From: Branchiostoma floridae | Taxonomy: Eukaryota > Chordata > Leptocardii > Amphioxiformes > Branchiostomatidae | Reading direction: 5' to 3' | NCBI RefSeq assembly: GCF_000003815.2 | Contig: NC_049979.1 | Span: forward strand, 19,835,201 to 19,899,200 | Length of the DNA: 64,000 nucleotides | In this document: one piece after another, positions 49,592 to 60,407 of the stretch | Numbering within the stretch: position 1 is the first letter of the stretch | Layout: every line of letters starts with the position of its first letter | The notes under the pieces: model-generated | What the model was told of the DNA's origin: nothing | Databases searched by the model: none | The model's input: the letters and a program-made list of their open reading frames with translations, nothing else | Made by a program: the position numbers and the translations under genes

Positions 49592-51124
49592 ATGGCGTGT
49601 AATGGCGTAAACAAAATCGGCGCCATTTTGTTCGCCTTACTATGTTCTAATGCCACGCCCTTGTTCGTCGCAGGTAAGCTGTTTTCTTTTCCGATTTTTG
49701 CAATGTGAGTCATATTCATATATCTGATTATCTGAATGTGTGTATTGTGAGATTTAGGTACCTCTGTAGTGCTTGTGTAATGAGTTAAGAGAGCTGCACT
49801 CTTTATATGAGCTACGTCACCTTTCACCTTTAATAAACTCAGTGTCTTACATTCGGTTGCATATTGTAGTAAATGCCTCTCTTAAACCTGAGTTATTTCT
49901 CTTACATGCGATTTGTAGAAAGTGCAGGGTACAACTATAATGGAATGTCTTAAAATGTTTATTTCTAACCTTACAATCTCGCCAAAGTGATTGTAATTTT
50001 ACTTTCACTTTCACTTCTACATCCCGGACCTTTGGCGTAGGCCATATTTATTCTATACCGGGGCGCTATGTACTAGTATCTAAACGTCATACCCGAAGCT
50101 CATATGCATACTTATGAGCTTTACATAACTCTTCTCTCCTTTGCAGTACAATAATAAGTTTTCAGAGGTCTATGTTCTTGGGCACATTATTTGACTTATA
50201 TGTCTTGCATTTCCCTTGAAGCCACCGCAGCGATAGATGGCCAGATCCACGTCACAGTCGGACTGGAACAACTCAGTGTCCCTCCCGGCGGTTCGGTCAT
50301 CCTCCCCTGTAACTACTCCGTCCCGTCCGACGATGTCCGGCCGCTGGTCAGCTGGTGGAAGGACAGAGGGCCCGTACTGACCAGACGGATCGTGTACGAG
50401 CACCAGGAGGGACGGTTCAGTAATGGGTATGATGAGTGGGTGGGGAGGACGGCCCTCCTCAGACAGGCGTCCCTACAGATGTCCAACCTGACGACTAACG
50501 ACACAGGGAAGTACGAGTGTGAGATCAGGGTTCCTCTCAAGTACGGGGCAGCACGGGGATTCATCAACCTGGACGTCGGTGTTTCCGGAGGTGCGTTTCA
50601 CTTTTCTTTCGTTTCATCTCATCTTGCTCTCTTAACGTTTTCATTTGGTAGAAATAAATTAGTAGGCTTTCTTAGTTTATGTTACCTTTATCCGGTTTTG
50701 TGGGGGTGTAACTGTAGTGCATTGGTGTTTGTCATTACGGAATGTATCGACACACGTCATATTACGACATCCCTGAATCTTTCACTTTCAGGTAAAAACG
50801 ACCCTTCGTACCAACTCCAAACAGGTGTGTGTTTTTTGTACAATTATATGCCAACATTTTTGCCAGTGTGCATTGTAGAAACAATATGTATGTTTAGTGA
50901 ATTTCACCGTCGGTTGAGCATGTTTAGGAAGGTTTTCATATTGATTAGAAGAGTTACTGAAGTGATACATTTATTTTGTTTTTTTTTTTGCTCCAGGAGT
51001 CATTGTCGGAGTGGCTGTTGTCGGGGTACTGATCATATCCACCATAGCCGCGATCCTGATCCTCACACTGCATAAGAGGAAAATCACGACTTCGGCAAAA
51101 TATAACAGACAAGTTAACACATAG
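49592..51124 (+). CDS. Gene B: IgV transmembrane protein, intact
   Basis: Four exons: 49592-49673, 50231-50590 (or 50578), 50792-50824 and 50997-51124; all introns in phase 1, about 200 residues. Exon 1: signal peptide (NKIGAILFALLCSNATPLFVA). Exon 2: IgV domain with both cysteines (LPCNYSV, YECEIRV), WWKDRG and an N-glycosylation site (NLT). Exon 3: 11-residue linker. Exon 4: membrane helix (VGVLIISTIAAILILTL) and a 17-residue basic tail without signalling motif, stop TAG 51122. The organisation matches junction-adhesion/nectin-like or NK-receptor-like proteins, but no orthologue is claimed. The IgV exon is nearly identical in DNA to that of gene A and clearly related to Ig1 of the minus-strand kinase receptor. 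Likely a ligand-binding surface protein or decoy of that receptor family (inference). Confidence 0.85.
50001..50014 (-). promoter_or_regulatory. IRF-element-like site in intron 1 of gene B
   Basis: ACTTTCACTTTCAC reads GTGAAAGTGAAAGT on the minus strand, two overlapping GAAANN units. Matches the site in gene A intron 1 at 13 of 14 bases. Confidence 0.45.
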
Positions 51125-51544
51125 ATTTACGGAGCAAGAGAATTTAGAATCCTGAAATGGAGGGGGTGATAAACGGAAACATGTTTACACAATTTTACTC
51201 CCGTCGGTCCAAGGTCCCATACGAACCGTATCTGTGTAGCAAGAGTTAACATTACACAGTTTGATGTACATAAGTCTATAGCTAGATCTTTCACTTGGCT
51301 GGTGTATATTCCGTCCGAAGTTTAAGCATGCGTCACGTTCATTGGTCCACTACTCCTTTGCTTCGTAAATAAACGTTTGACAAATGGTACATCCAAATGC
51401 AACTGCTCAGTCTTCTATGAGATAAAATCAAACATTGATGTGGAAAGATGCACTCTGTGTGCTTGCATGCATTAAACTATGATAAGTATGTTTGGGTCGA
51501 ATTGTTTTCAGTGCCACACAGTGTTTCGAAAGTTAAAAGTAGTT

Positions 51545-51830
51545 CCATAGCCCTTTGAGGCCGTAAGGGCAGTGTGTTGTCATCTACAGCATCTAGGGCA
51601 CAGTTTTGGGCGGCGGAGCCAAATACCCTCCTCCCACTGCCCTTTACTTCCCGAACCGAAGTCTGGTATTTTACACCTGAGTGAAGTGGGGAAAGTCGTG
51701 TTAAGTGCCTTTCTCACGGACATATGATCGGTAGCATGACAGGATTCGAACCCAGGACCTCTGGCACCTGGGCTAAAGACCATGCTCCATGTGGGGTCGT
51801 GAGGCGAATATCGCAAGACGCAAAATTAAT
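51545..51830 (-). mobile_element. tRNA-derived SINE
   Basis: On the minus strand a B-box-like GGTTCGAATCC (about 51744-51754) lies near the start, preceded by a tRNA-like GGTCTTTAGCCCAGGTG, and is followed by the central stretch GAGAAAGGCACTTAACACGA that recurs in several metazoan SINE families. Non-coding. Confidence 0.6.
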
Positions 51831-52419
51831 GGGACTGATAGTGATTGCTCTATTCTTATTCCTTGATCAATCCTTGAAAATTGAAATATCCCTTTTACAG
51901 AAATGGCATGCCATGAGCACTCTCGCACTCCCATATCCGCAATTGTTAAAAGACCATTCAGAAGTTCTTAAACATATTAGCAATATGGTTGTCCTGATAA
52001 CGCAATTACATCTGATCAAAAGCAAAGTACAACTATACTACTTAACTTACATACACATTTACGGAATACGGTGTTTACAAAACTGTACAAGCTTCTACGT
52101 ATCCCAGTTTCCTCCCCTTATCACTGGTTGTCATGGTTCTTTTCCTTTTATGATTGCCAGCTTATGTGCGTGAATTTCAATACTATATAGCGAAAATATA
52201 AACATTAAAAAACTTAACAAAATTAGATACATTTTCCTAGATATCAGAATACTCAACCTCTCAATGCACAAGCTACCTTTGACAACATATTGTACGAAAG
52301 TTTTGTACATAATGCCATGTCTTTTTATTCCAATCGATGCATTGCAAAGCGATGATGCCAAGATTGAATCCTGCTTTGGCCATAATTGGTGGAAAGTAGC
52401 TACAGAACTGATGTCTTGT
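51831..52419. other. Spacer between converging gene B and the kinase gene
   Basis: Nothing recognised. Confidence 0.4.
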
Positions 52420-53160
52420 GGAGGCCGATGGGGTACGTCCTAGACTAAAACGCTAAGATTGACGTAACACGGCTGTAGTGAGGTGTACTGGTGCCCGGTG
52501 GAGGCTAATAGAGTACACCCTAGACTAAAACGCTAAGATAGACGTAACACGGCTGTAGTGAGGTGTACTGGTGCCCGGTGGAGGCTGATAGAGTACACCC
52601 TAGACTAAAACGCTAAGATAGACGTAACACGGCTGTAGTGAGGTGTACTGGTGCCCGGTGGAGGCTAATAGAGTACACCCTAGACTAAAACGCTAAGATT
52701 GACGTAACACGGCTGTAGTGAGGTGTACTGGTGCCCGGTGGAGGCTGATAGAGTACACCCTAGACTAAAACGCTAAGATAGACGTAACACGGCTGTAGTG
52801 AGGTGCATAGGTGCCCGGTGGAGGCTGATAGAGTACACCCTAGACTAAAACGCTAAGATAGACGTAACACGGCTGTAGTGAGGTGTACTGGTGCCCGGTG
52901 GAGGCAGATAGAGTACGTCCTAGACTAAAACGCTAAGATAGACGTAACACGGCTGTAGCTAGGTGTACTGGTGCCCGGTGGAGGCTGATAGAGTACGACC
53001 TAGACTAAAACGCTAAGGTTGACGTAACACGGCTATAGTGACAGTTGAGTGAGGTGTACTGGTGCCCGGACGGTGGAGGCAGATAGAGCACGACCTAGAC
53101 TAAAACGCTAAGATTGACGTAACACGGCTGTAGTGAGGTGTACTGGTGCCCGGTGGAGGC
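52420..53160 (-). repeat. 80-bp minisatellite made from the 3' coding end of the kinase gene
   Basis: TAGACTAAAACGCTAAGAT recurs at 52441, 52521, 52601, 52681, 52761, 52841, 52921, 53001 and about 53098, spacing 80 except the last, which has an insert. On the minus strand each unit contains the last ~21 codons and stop of the kinase gene (GHQYTSL … YVNL … stop). The gene's own end is the unit nearest the kinase. Confidence 0.9.
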
Positions 53161-56100
53161 CAACAGGGTCCGCTCCAGCTCTGCCGTGACCTCCGGGAAG
53201 GACGGCCGGTCGTCAGGGTTAGCCCCCCCAGCAGTGTAACATCAGGCCGTGGCTGTGGAAACAACAGTGTGGGAAACATGAGAGTTATGGCGTTACAAAC
53301 CTGCATATCTATGCTTTTTGCCGGTCGAATATGTACAAAAAATCGTATCATTAAAGCATTGGTGACGGGTATTATAAAAGACAGCATCTTTTCATCTATA
53401 GACATTCAAGTTGGTTATTGTGTACCACATTACAATATGTATGACTGCGTCCTGAATTGTGGTACTATCTTAGGTAATGAGGCAAATGTTAAAGAAAAGA
53501 GCAGCATGTGTATATTGAAAGGTTTTCGATGGAAACTGTACTTACAGTCTCTCTGTACAGTACTCCGGACAGTCCAGGCGGTGTCCCGAGCAGACGAAGC
53601 CCGCCACCTCAGTGTTGCTGAGCTGCTGGTACGGCTGCAGACCCCGGGTCATCACCTCCCACATCAGCACACCGAACGACCACTGAAGAGAATACAAAGT
53701 TTTGCATTTTTTTTATCAACCAAGTGAACAAGAGCCAAAGTTTCAAAGTGTAAAAAAAAAACTAATGCTCCTTGGCGCAAAATACATAATTCTAAGTATC
53801 CCATGGTCCATGGCGTCTTACTGGTGCAAAATATGTTGTTTTTGGCGACGCCTTAGGAGCGGGTCTTGTATACCTTTTGGAGAGGTAACCCAAGTACTGA
53901 ATACAACAATATGCTGTAATGCTGCTATGATTGGTGTCAGTTCACGGTCGTGAGGTGAACACATTCGTCCTTTTGGATATGGCCCAGTGTGCTTAGCTAT
54001 ACGTAAACAATGGCGACAGAGCCGCACTACACTGCTAGCCACAGAACAGGCGATACGCTCCTTCTCATCCTAAGGGCTTTACCTTTCCACTGCAATGTAC
54101 TCACCACGTCTGTCTGGGTGGTGTAGGTCTGGCGGCGGAAGCTGTACCTTTCCAACACTGTACTCACCACGTCTGTCTTGGTGGTGTAGGTCCGGCGGCG
54201 AAAGATTTACATTTACAACACTATACTCACCACGTCTGTCTTGGTGGTGTAGGTCCGGCGGCGGAAGCTTTACATTTACAACACTATACTCACCACGTCT
54301 GTCTTGGTGGTGTAGGTCCGGCGGCGGAAGCTTTACATTTACAACACTATACTCACCACGTCTGTCTTGGTGGTGTAGGTCCGGCGGCGGAAGCTTTACA
54401 TTTACAACACTATACTCACCACGTCTGTCTTGGTGGTGTAGGTCCGGCGGCGGAAGCTCTCGGGTGCCATCCACCTGATGGGCAGCTCCCGGTCATCCTG
54501 GTCAGCAAGGCGGTAGTACTGCTTCGTGTGGAGGTGGCGGGACAGCCCGAAGTCTCCAACCTTCACCTCCAGACTACCGTTAACCCTGGTACACATTAAA
54601 ACGTTCTTGTGAGAAACCCGTCCTTTAAAGCAAAAAGTAGTCCCAATGATCTTATCATTGTCTTTAAGGGTCGGTTTACATTCGCCGTATGATAAGTTCA
54701 CGACAAATTGAGATTATTCTCGGGGCCTTTGTGGATGCGTCGAACAAACTTGTCGTGCCTTTCCTTGCCATGTAGCAGCCATGTGGCTGATAGGCAGTCA
54801 TAGATCCTTGCCGACGGAAGGTTCTGTCATACTCATAGCCTCGCTTAAAACTCGCAGGACGATTGTGACCGCGCAATGAACGTGATGAGCATAACTCATT
54901 ATCATACTCACATGCAGTTGCGAGCGGCCAGGTCTCGGTGTACAAACTTCAGCATGGACAGGTACTCCATCCCTCTCGCTACGTCCAGACAGAACGTGGT
55001 AGCCTGTTTCATGGACACGTCCTGTTGTAGGGAAGGAAACATGTTACCGAGAGAAAATTCCCATAACACTACAAGGTTCTACATTGTAAATGTCCCATCA
55101 TTGGTGGTGGTACAATCACTTTCCTAGGACTGTGGGTTGTTGAAATATTCTCAAATCATTGGAGTATGCGTCTTTGGGTCAACTCATTTCACACAGAAGT
55201 CCAAGCAAGATCAGTATACCAAACACTTACTTTGGTGACAGTGGTGGGATGGAGAGGTAAGCTTAATGTGTTGGGCTAGATAATTGCGAGAACTTGGGTC
55301 TGTTTTCTATCGCTATGATACTTTGGAGGTCTTACATTCTGGTCGTTCCTTAGATACGACAGTAGGCTGCCGTGCTGCATGAAGGGGAGGACGACCATGG
55401 GGTAGCCGTCCTGGGGTACACACACGCCGATCAGCCCCAGCACGTTCTTATGGTCCAAACCCTTCATGGTGATTCCCTCTTGTAGAAAACAGGACACCTC
55501 TGGAGCTCGGGCACGGGAGGTTGCTATGTGAAAGAGATGTTATGTATCAGGAAAATATGATCACCAAATGCCGTAGACTGAAGACAGTATGAACGTAGTT
55601 TAAGATGTGAATTTGAAAATAAAATTGCTGTACATGTGTTCATCCTATGTCACCTTGTAGTGTCTTCACAGCGACTGTTGACATCCTTCCGTCTTCCGAC
55701 CTCAGTCCTGCTTTGCGGACGAGACCAAAGTTCCCTGTACAGCACGACCAAAATTCTGTTAGTGAACATATCAATAGTGTAAGAAACGAAATTCGTTTTC
55801 TACAAAACCTTTTCCTAAATAATGCAAATCATAATATCTACACCTCAATAACATTCACAGCTTGGTTGCGTACGCAGTGAAGTAAAGTACTTTGTTGTTG
55901 TTGTCTAATATCTAATGTTCTTGTCTAATGTCTATTATTTAGTTAGACGTGGTCTCTTGGTGCAATGACCTTGAACCACAGATGAAAAGTCGTACCTTCA
56001 TCCAGAATTGGGCCAAGCTCCAGCCGGTCCGGATACAGCAGTACGTCGTGTAACTGTTGGACCAGCGGGTGGTCTTCTGTCAGCCATGGACACGTTCTGG

Positions 56101-57593
56101 ACGACAAGGTGAAGCCTAGTGGAACTGTACAAAAGTGTCATAAAGGAAATGCATTAGAAATTATTCCTGTTTTGTTTTCGACTGCGTCCATGGGCGCCGC
56201 CATGTTGGTTGTGTTGTGCTAACATGGCAAAAGCATTAAGAGTTTCTTGGGTTATATTGTGCAACCAAAACATCGATTCGAACACGACACACCGTTACAA
56301 ACAAATGCAACCTTGTCTAAGGTAGGAATCGTACCAGGCTCTTGGTCCTGCTCATAAACACCCGAGTCAGACTTCAATATCTGACGTTCCTCGTTTCGTT
56401 GGTCTTGTGGACCTTGGTCTGGTGTTAGCTGCAGATTGACATGGTTGACTCTCCGGGCCTCCTTATCCCGGGGTACGGGAGTCGGCGCCTTCCGTCTGCA
56501 CGCGTCTCGGAGCCGGACGATCAGAGCCAGACACAGCGCGATCCCGCCTACAGATGCTAACGTGATGGTCGCGATTTTCAATGGCGTCGGACTGGCGCCT
56601 GGGTCGGCAACTACAGAGTCATCTGGGGAAGAAGAAGAATCGGTGCCCCCTTGTAAGTTTTCGTTCAATTCATGTTATATTACAACTAAATGTAATACAA
56701 TGTTGAGATAAGGAATATCACTGTATATCGAAACAGGAATCAAATGTTCAAATCAATAATCTTCATTGTCATATCATATTTGCGATAAAGTTCAAAACTA
56801 TCGATGGTGTTGATTAGTGTCTAAGCGTACCTATGATTTGCTCTTCCCGGGTGACCGCTGTCCTTGGTGCTGAAGACGCAGTCCCGACCTGTACCGCCCC
56901 TGTGGTTCTGTGACTTGTCCTGACGACCAGATCGCCGTTTCTGGTAGCAGATGCCGGTGACGTAGTCGGAGGCGGCGTATCAGATGGACCTACCGTATAA
57001 TTATAAAAGAGCACTGATTTTCTACTATCTGGGTATATAGCCCAAATTCATATTACACTTTATGCCTTCATATCGAAGTGCAGCGATGTCATTAAGGTGA
57101 AATCACATACTAGGCCTTGGAAATTGTGTGTTGATAGCATTGCATACGCAGAGTTTATTTGGCAGAATTAACATTAAATGTTAGGGATCATTGCATATCT
57201 CCACACAATTCATCAAATCAACTAACCGTGGATGATGAGTTCTTCTGAAGCCAAGACGACTCCCCCCTTGGTACTGCACGTGTACCGTCCGCGGTGCTCT
57301 AGCCGGGCCTGTGGGAGGTAGTAGCTGTAGGTACCGTGCGATCCCACAACACCGTCGGCTGGGAGAGGCCTGCCCACCCGGGACCACCGCACACCGCCCC
57401 GCAGCGGAGGGTTACTGTCCACCTGACAGTGGAGGTACACAGCCTGGCCAACCGTTATCCAACCAGGAGTAATCGTTATAGTTCCTTCTGGCGGATCTGA
57501 AACAAAACAAAACAAAACAAAACTTGTCTTGTTCACAATAAAGAACTGAGACGAAATCAGTGGTCAATGTGTATGAAACACCAAACACGCACG

Positions 57594-57650
<57 letters not shown>

Positions 57651-57658
57651 GCACGCAC

Positions 57659-57738
<80 letters not shown>

Positions 57739-60289
57739 TCACGCGCGCGCAAACGCATACACACGCAATACGTCCACTGACAGAAATGCCATCACTAAAA
57801 CACAAACAGAAACAGATGGATCGAGAGAGGCAGGGAGAGAGACAGAGTGAGAGAGGGGGAGGGAGGAAATGAGACAGAGGAAGATATGAAGTGACTGTCG
57901 TGTAGGGCACCGTAACTGAATACGATATGCTTCTATAAAATCAATGGTAGTAATGAAAACAAAACATGTCGTCTGAAAATGTACTATGACAATAGCATGG
58001 CGTAATGGCAATCTACTAGTATCCTACAGGTAACGTTCAGTAGAACGGAGTCAGTAAGTGGTAGTGTGCCGTCTTGAGTCGCCGTACACGTGACTTGTGC
58101 CCGGTTGTCTTCTTTAGAAAGTCGCAGGTTGAGCATGGATGACACCTGTGAGTCGGTGGTGGACACAGGTGTTTGTTCTAAGATGTGTCCGGCTTTTGTC
58201 CAGGTGATTCTAGGTGCAGGGTGTCCACCTGAAGACGTACAGGTGAGGGAGAGGGTGAACCAGGCAGGAGACGGTGTGTTACCTTGGATATGCGGCGGAT
58301 TGGCGGGAACTGAAAGAATAGAACATATCCACGATTCGTGATGTAAACTAACACAGCGTCTATTGTACCATATATTACAGTGTCAACTGTTACTATATAG
58401 GTAACTAAATATATGATCAGCATGTATGGTACTGAATACAATGGGTGGTCAAGAGCTAACTAAACGAAAATAAAATAAAAACGAAAATGATACTGGGGTA
58501 ACTGATCAAGTCACGGTCAGTGCTACTGATATGCGACATTGGTTGTACTATATATGGACGTCGGAAAAATACAATAGATGTGGTAAATATCTTCTAAACT
58601 GTTAAAATTGAAATGCTACCTGGCCAGTGCACGTCTGTAAGGCTTGGCCCATTCAAAATGGTTTCGAGGAGATACAACAGTTAATGAACTTACCGATAAC
58701 GTTAAGAGTGACGTAGTCTCGTCCAGCCCCATGTTGGAAGTTCCTAATCTCACATTCGTACGTCCCCGCGTCTTCTGTACCGACTGTCTCCATCCGTAAC
58801 GACGCCTGCCCGGCCAGAGACGTGCGCCCCTCCCACTGGCCCCACCCCCGGCCGTCTGGGTCTCCGGGCCGCCGGGCCTCGTGCACGATCTGGCGCGTGT
58901 CAGACGGCACGGTGGGTTCCCGCCACCAGGTGATGGTGAGGTCGCCGGAGGGAGGACCCATGATGGTGTAGGTACACGGGAGGGTTACCGTCTGTCCCCG
59001 CACGACGTGAATAGGGGACGGTCCCGTCTCCACATCAACCCACGGACAGGAAACTTCTGTGGTTTATATGGTAAAATGACAACAATGATGACCAATATTC
59101 ATTTTTTGTGTGTCCTGAATACGTTTGTCGAAACATTGTCGGCGGTATCACTTTCGGTACCAATATCAATGTTGTTAGATGTATATGCTTTCGGTATCCT
59201 ATACATGTATTGTATCATGAGTCTGGCCACAGCAGAAATGGGTGTTTTTTTTTAAAATGTAGTTCTACCGTTGTTATTAGACATATATATTTTCTGTTGT
59301 ATTGGTTTATATATTCTTCACACAATGACAAAATTACAATTGCTCTGGTAACACTGTTTACGCGGTACAGCTAACTACTACCACATAAGCAACAACCTGT
59401 TCAAACGTTAACGAAACATAACATTGACTTTAGAATAGCCAAAACAGGCTTTACAAGTTATGCTGTTGGGGGCGGTATGGGGGAGTTACTTTTTAATCCT
59501 TTCGTTGCCAGGGAAAGTTTCTATGCAAGTCTGTCCAACGAAAACAAAATCGCGTCATACTTTTCTGAATCGTACAGAATGACGATGATTGGGAAGAAAT
59601 GGGAAATAAAATTGAAGCTGGTAGTTATTTTGGCCCCAATATAGATACCCACCCATGTATGTCACAAAAATAAAACATTTAAAGGCCCCAGATAGGCCTC
59701 CCTATTTTCAACCTCCTTGTTCTTAAAGTGTGTTTGTGTTTTATCCCAATACTTAGCCAGACACCAAATATGATCACAATCCATCCATAGCTTCTTACAT
59801 GTAATTAGATAATGCGGAAACACAGACAAGCTCTATTATGTTAGCGTGAGTCGCAGTCGGAAATTTGTACTCAACCCTCAAAACGTCACTTAATTCTTTG
59901 CCGCGCGCAACCACAGCAGAATTCGTATGTGACGTGCTGCATAATACACGTACACTCAACGTCAACAACATACAGCAGCACTGCCGTAGTCTTTCTGTAT
60001 AGAAGTTTTAAAACTACTGTACTTTGCTATACGTTTGTCTTAACACTTCAACGCCGTACACATGTGCACCCTCTACTAGCAGGCCAAATCACCGTGAAAT
60101 AACCGCAAAACGCGCCCTTACGTAAACAAAGAAACCACAGGAACTGTTAGCAGGAAGTTTTCAACAACCACAGCAGGTGCTTTGTACAATCGCTGTAGCG
60201 AGCCAGTTTTTAAAACACTTTCTGCACTGACCTGGTACGAAGGTTATTAGGATGGCCAGAACACACAGCAATAGGACGTCTCCTGGCAT
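53095..60289 (-). CDS. Ig-type receptor tyrosine kinase with a MET/RON-like kinase and tail; frameshift in last exon
   Basis: Thirteen exons, high to low: 60289-60232, 59056-58694, 58309-58028, 57496-57227, 56989-56831, 56622-56335, 56115-55996, 55734-55654, 55523-55336, 55021-54912, 54585-54420, 53682-53546 and 53252-53095. All phases close. Order: signal peptide; IgV (LPCTYTI, WWREP, YECEI); Ig2 (LTCTSSG, VTCTA); Ig3 (LHCQVD, YTCST); Thr/Pro stalk; membrane helix ([20 protein letters not shown]); juxtamembrane VYEQD; kinase with DEGNFGLV (first Gly of the loop is Asp), [30 protein letters not shown] and [16 protein letters not shown]. The best family likeness is MET/RON ([17 protein letters not shown]; tail [13 protein letters not shown] like the MET docking pair). 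The last exon has seven G where six would keep [12 protein letters not shown] in frame; as assembled, translation stops there. An array of 5' splice sites follows exon 11. Confidence 0.85.
54084..54474 (-). repeat. 63-bp tandem array copying the end of kinase exon 11 and its splice donor
   Basis: TCACCACGTCTGT recurs every 63 bp (54101, 54164, 54227, 54290, 54353, 54416). On the minus strand each unit carries the exon end encoding [12 protein letters not shown], the donor GTGAGT (GTGAGTATAGTG) and about 25 bases of intron. Five extra donors therefore follow the proximal one. The unit length is a multiple of three, and each unit has a TAA in the kinase frame just after the donor. Confidence 0.92.
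57590..57753. repeat. (AC)n microsatellite in intron 3 of the kinase gene
   Basis: Long AC repeat with scattered GC and TC variants. Open frames of His-Thr or Val-Cys across it are not genes. Confidence 0.97.
59057..60231 (-). other. Intron 1 of the kinase gene
   Basis: About 1.2 kb between the signal-peptide exon and the IgV exon. No other feature recognised. Confidence 0.6.
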
Positions 60290-60382
60290 GGTCAGGCCGG
60301 CCGAAAGGTGCTAACTCTACATCTGATATAGACTTCTGGTCTTGTTTCCAAACAACTACATGTAACTTCCTCAAGTGTTACT

Positions 60383-60407
60383 GCTTTCATTTTCCGTCAA
60401 TCACGTG
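60383..60407 (-). promoter_or_regulatory. IRF-element-like site and E-box upstream of the kinase gene
   Basis: On the minus strand (gene direction) GGAAAATGAAAGC (60395-60383) fits GAAANNGAAAG and lies about 95-105 bases before the start codon. CACGTG (60402-60407) is just upstream. Inferred from motif only. Confidence 0.4.

Noticed and set aside
50591-51075. Continuation of the gene B IgV frame to 294 codons
   Set aside because: It reads into introns. Good donors at 50579/50591, acceptors, and the matching structure of gene A support a spliced product with a TM exon instead.
54079-54478. Open frames on both strands across the 63-bp array
   Set aside because: By-product of a repeat divisible by three; the real content is a duplicated exon end and splice donor read in another frame.
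57412-57910. Val-Cys and His-Thr repeat 'proteins'
   Set aside because: Six-frame reading of an (AC)n microsatellite inside a kinase-gene intron.
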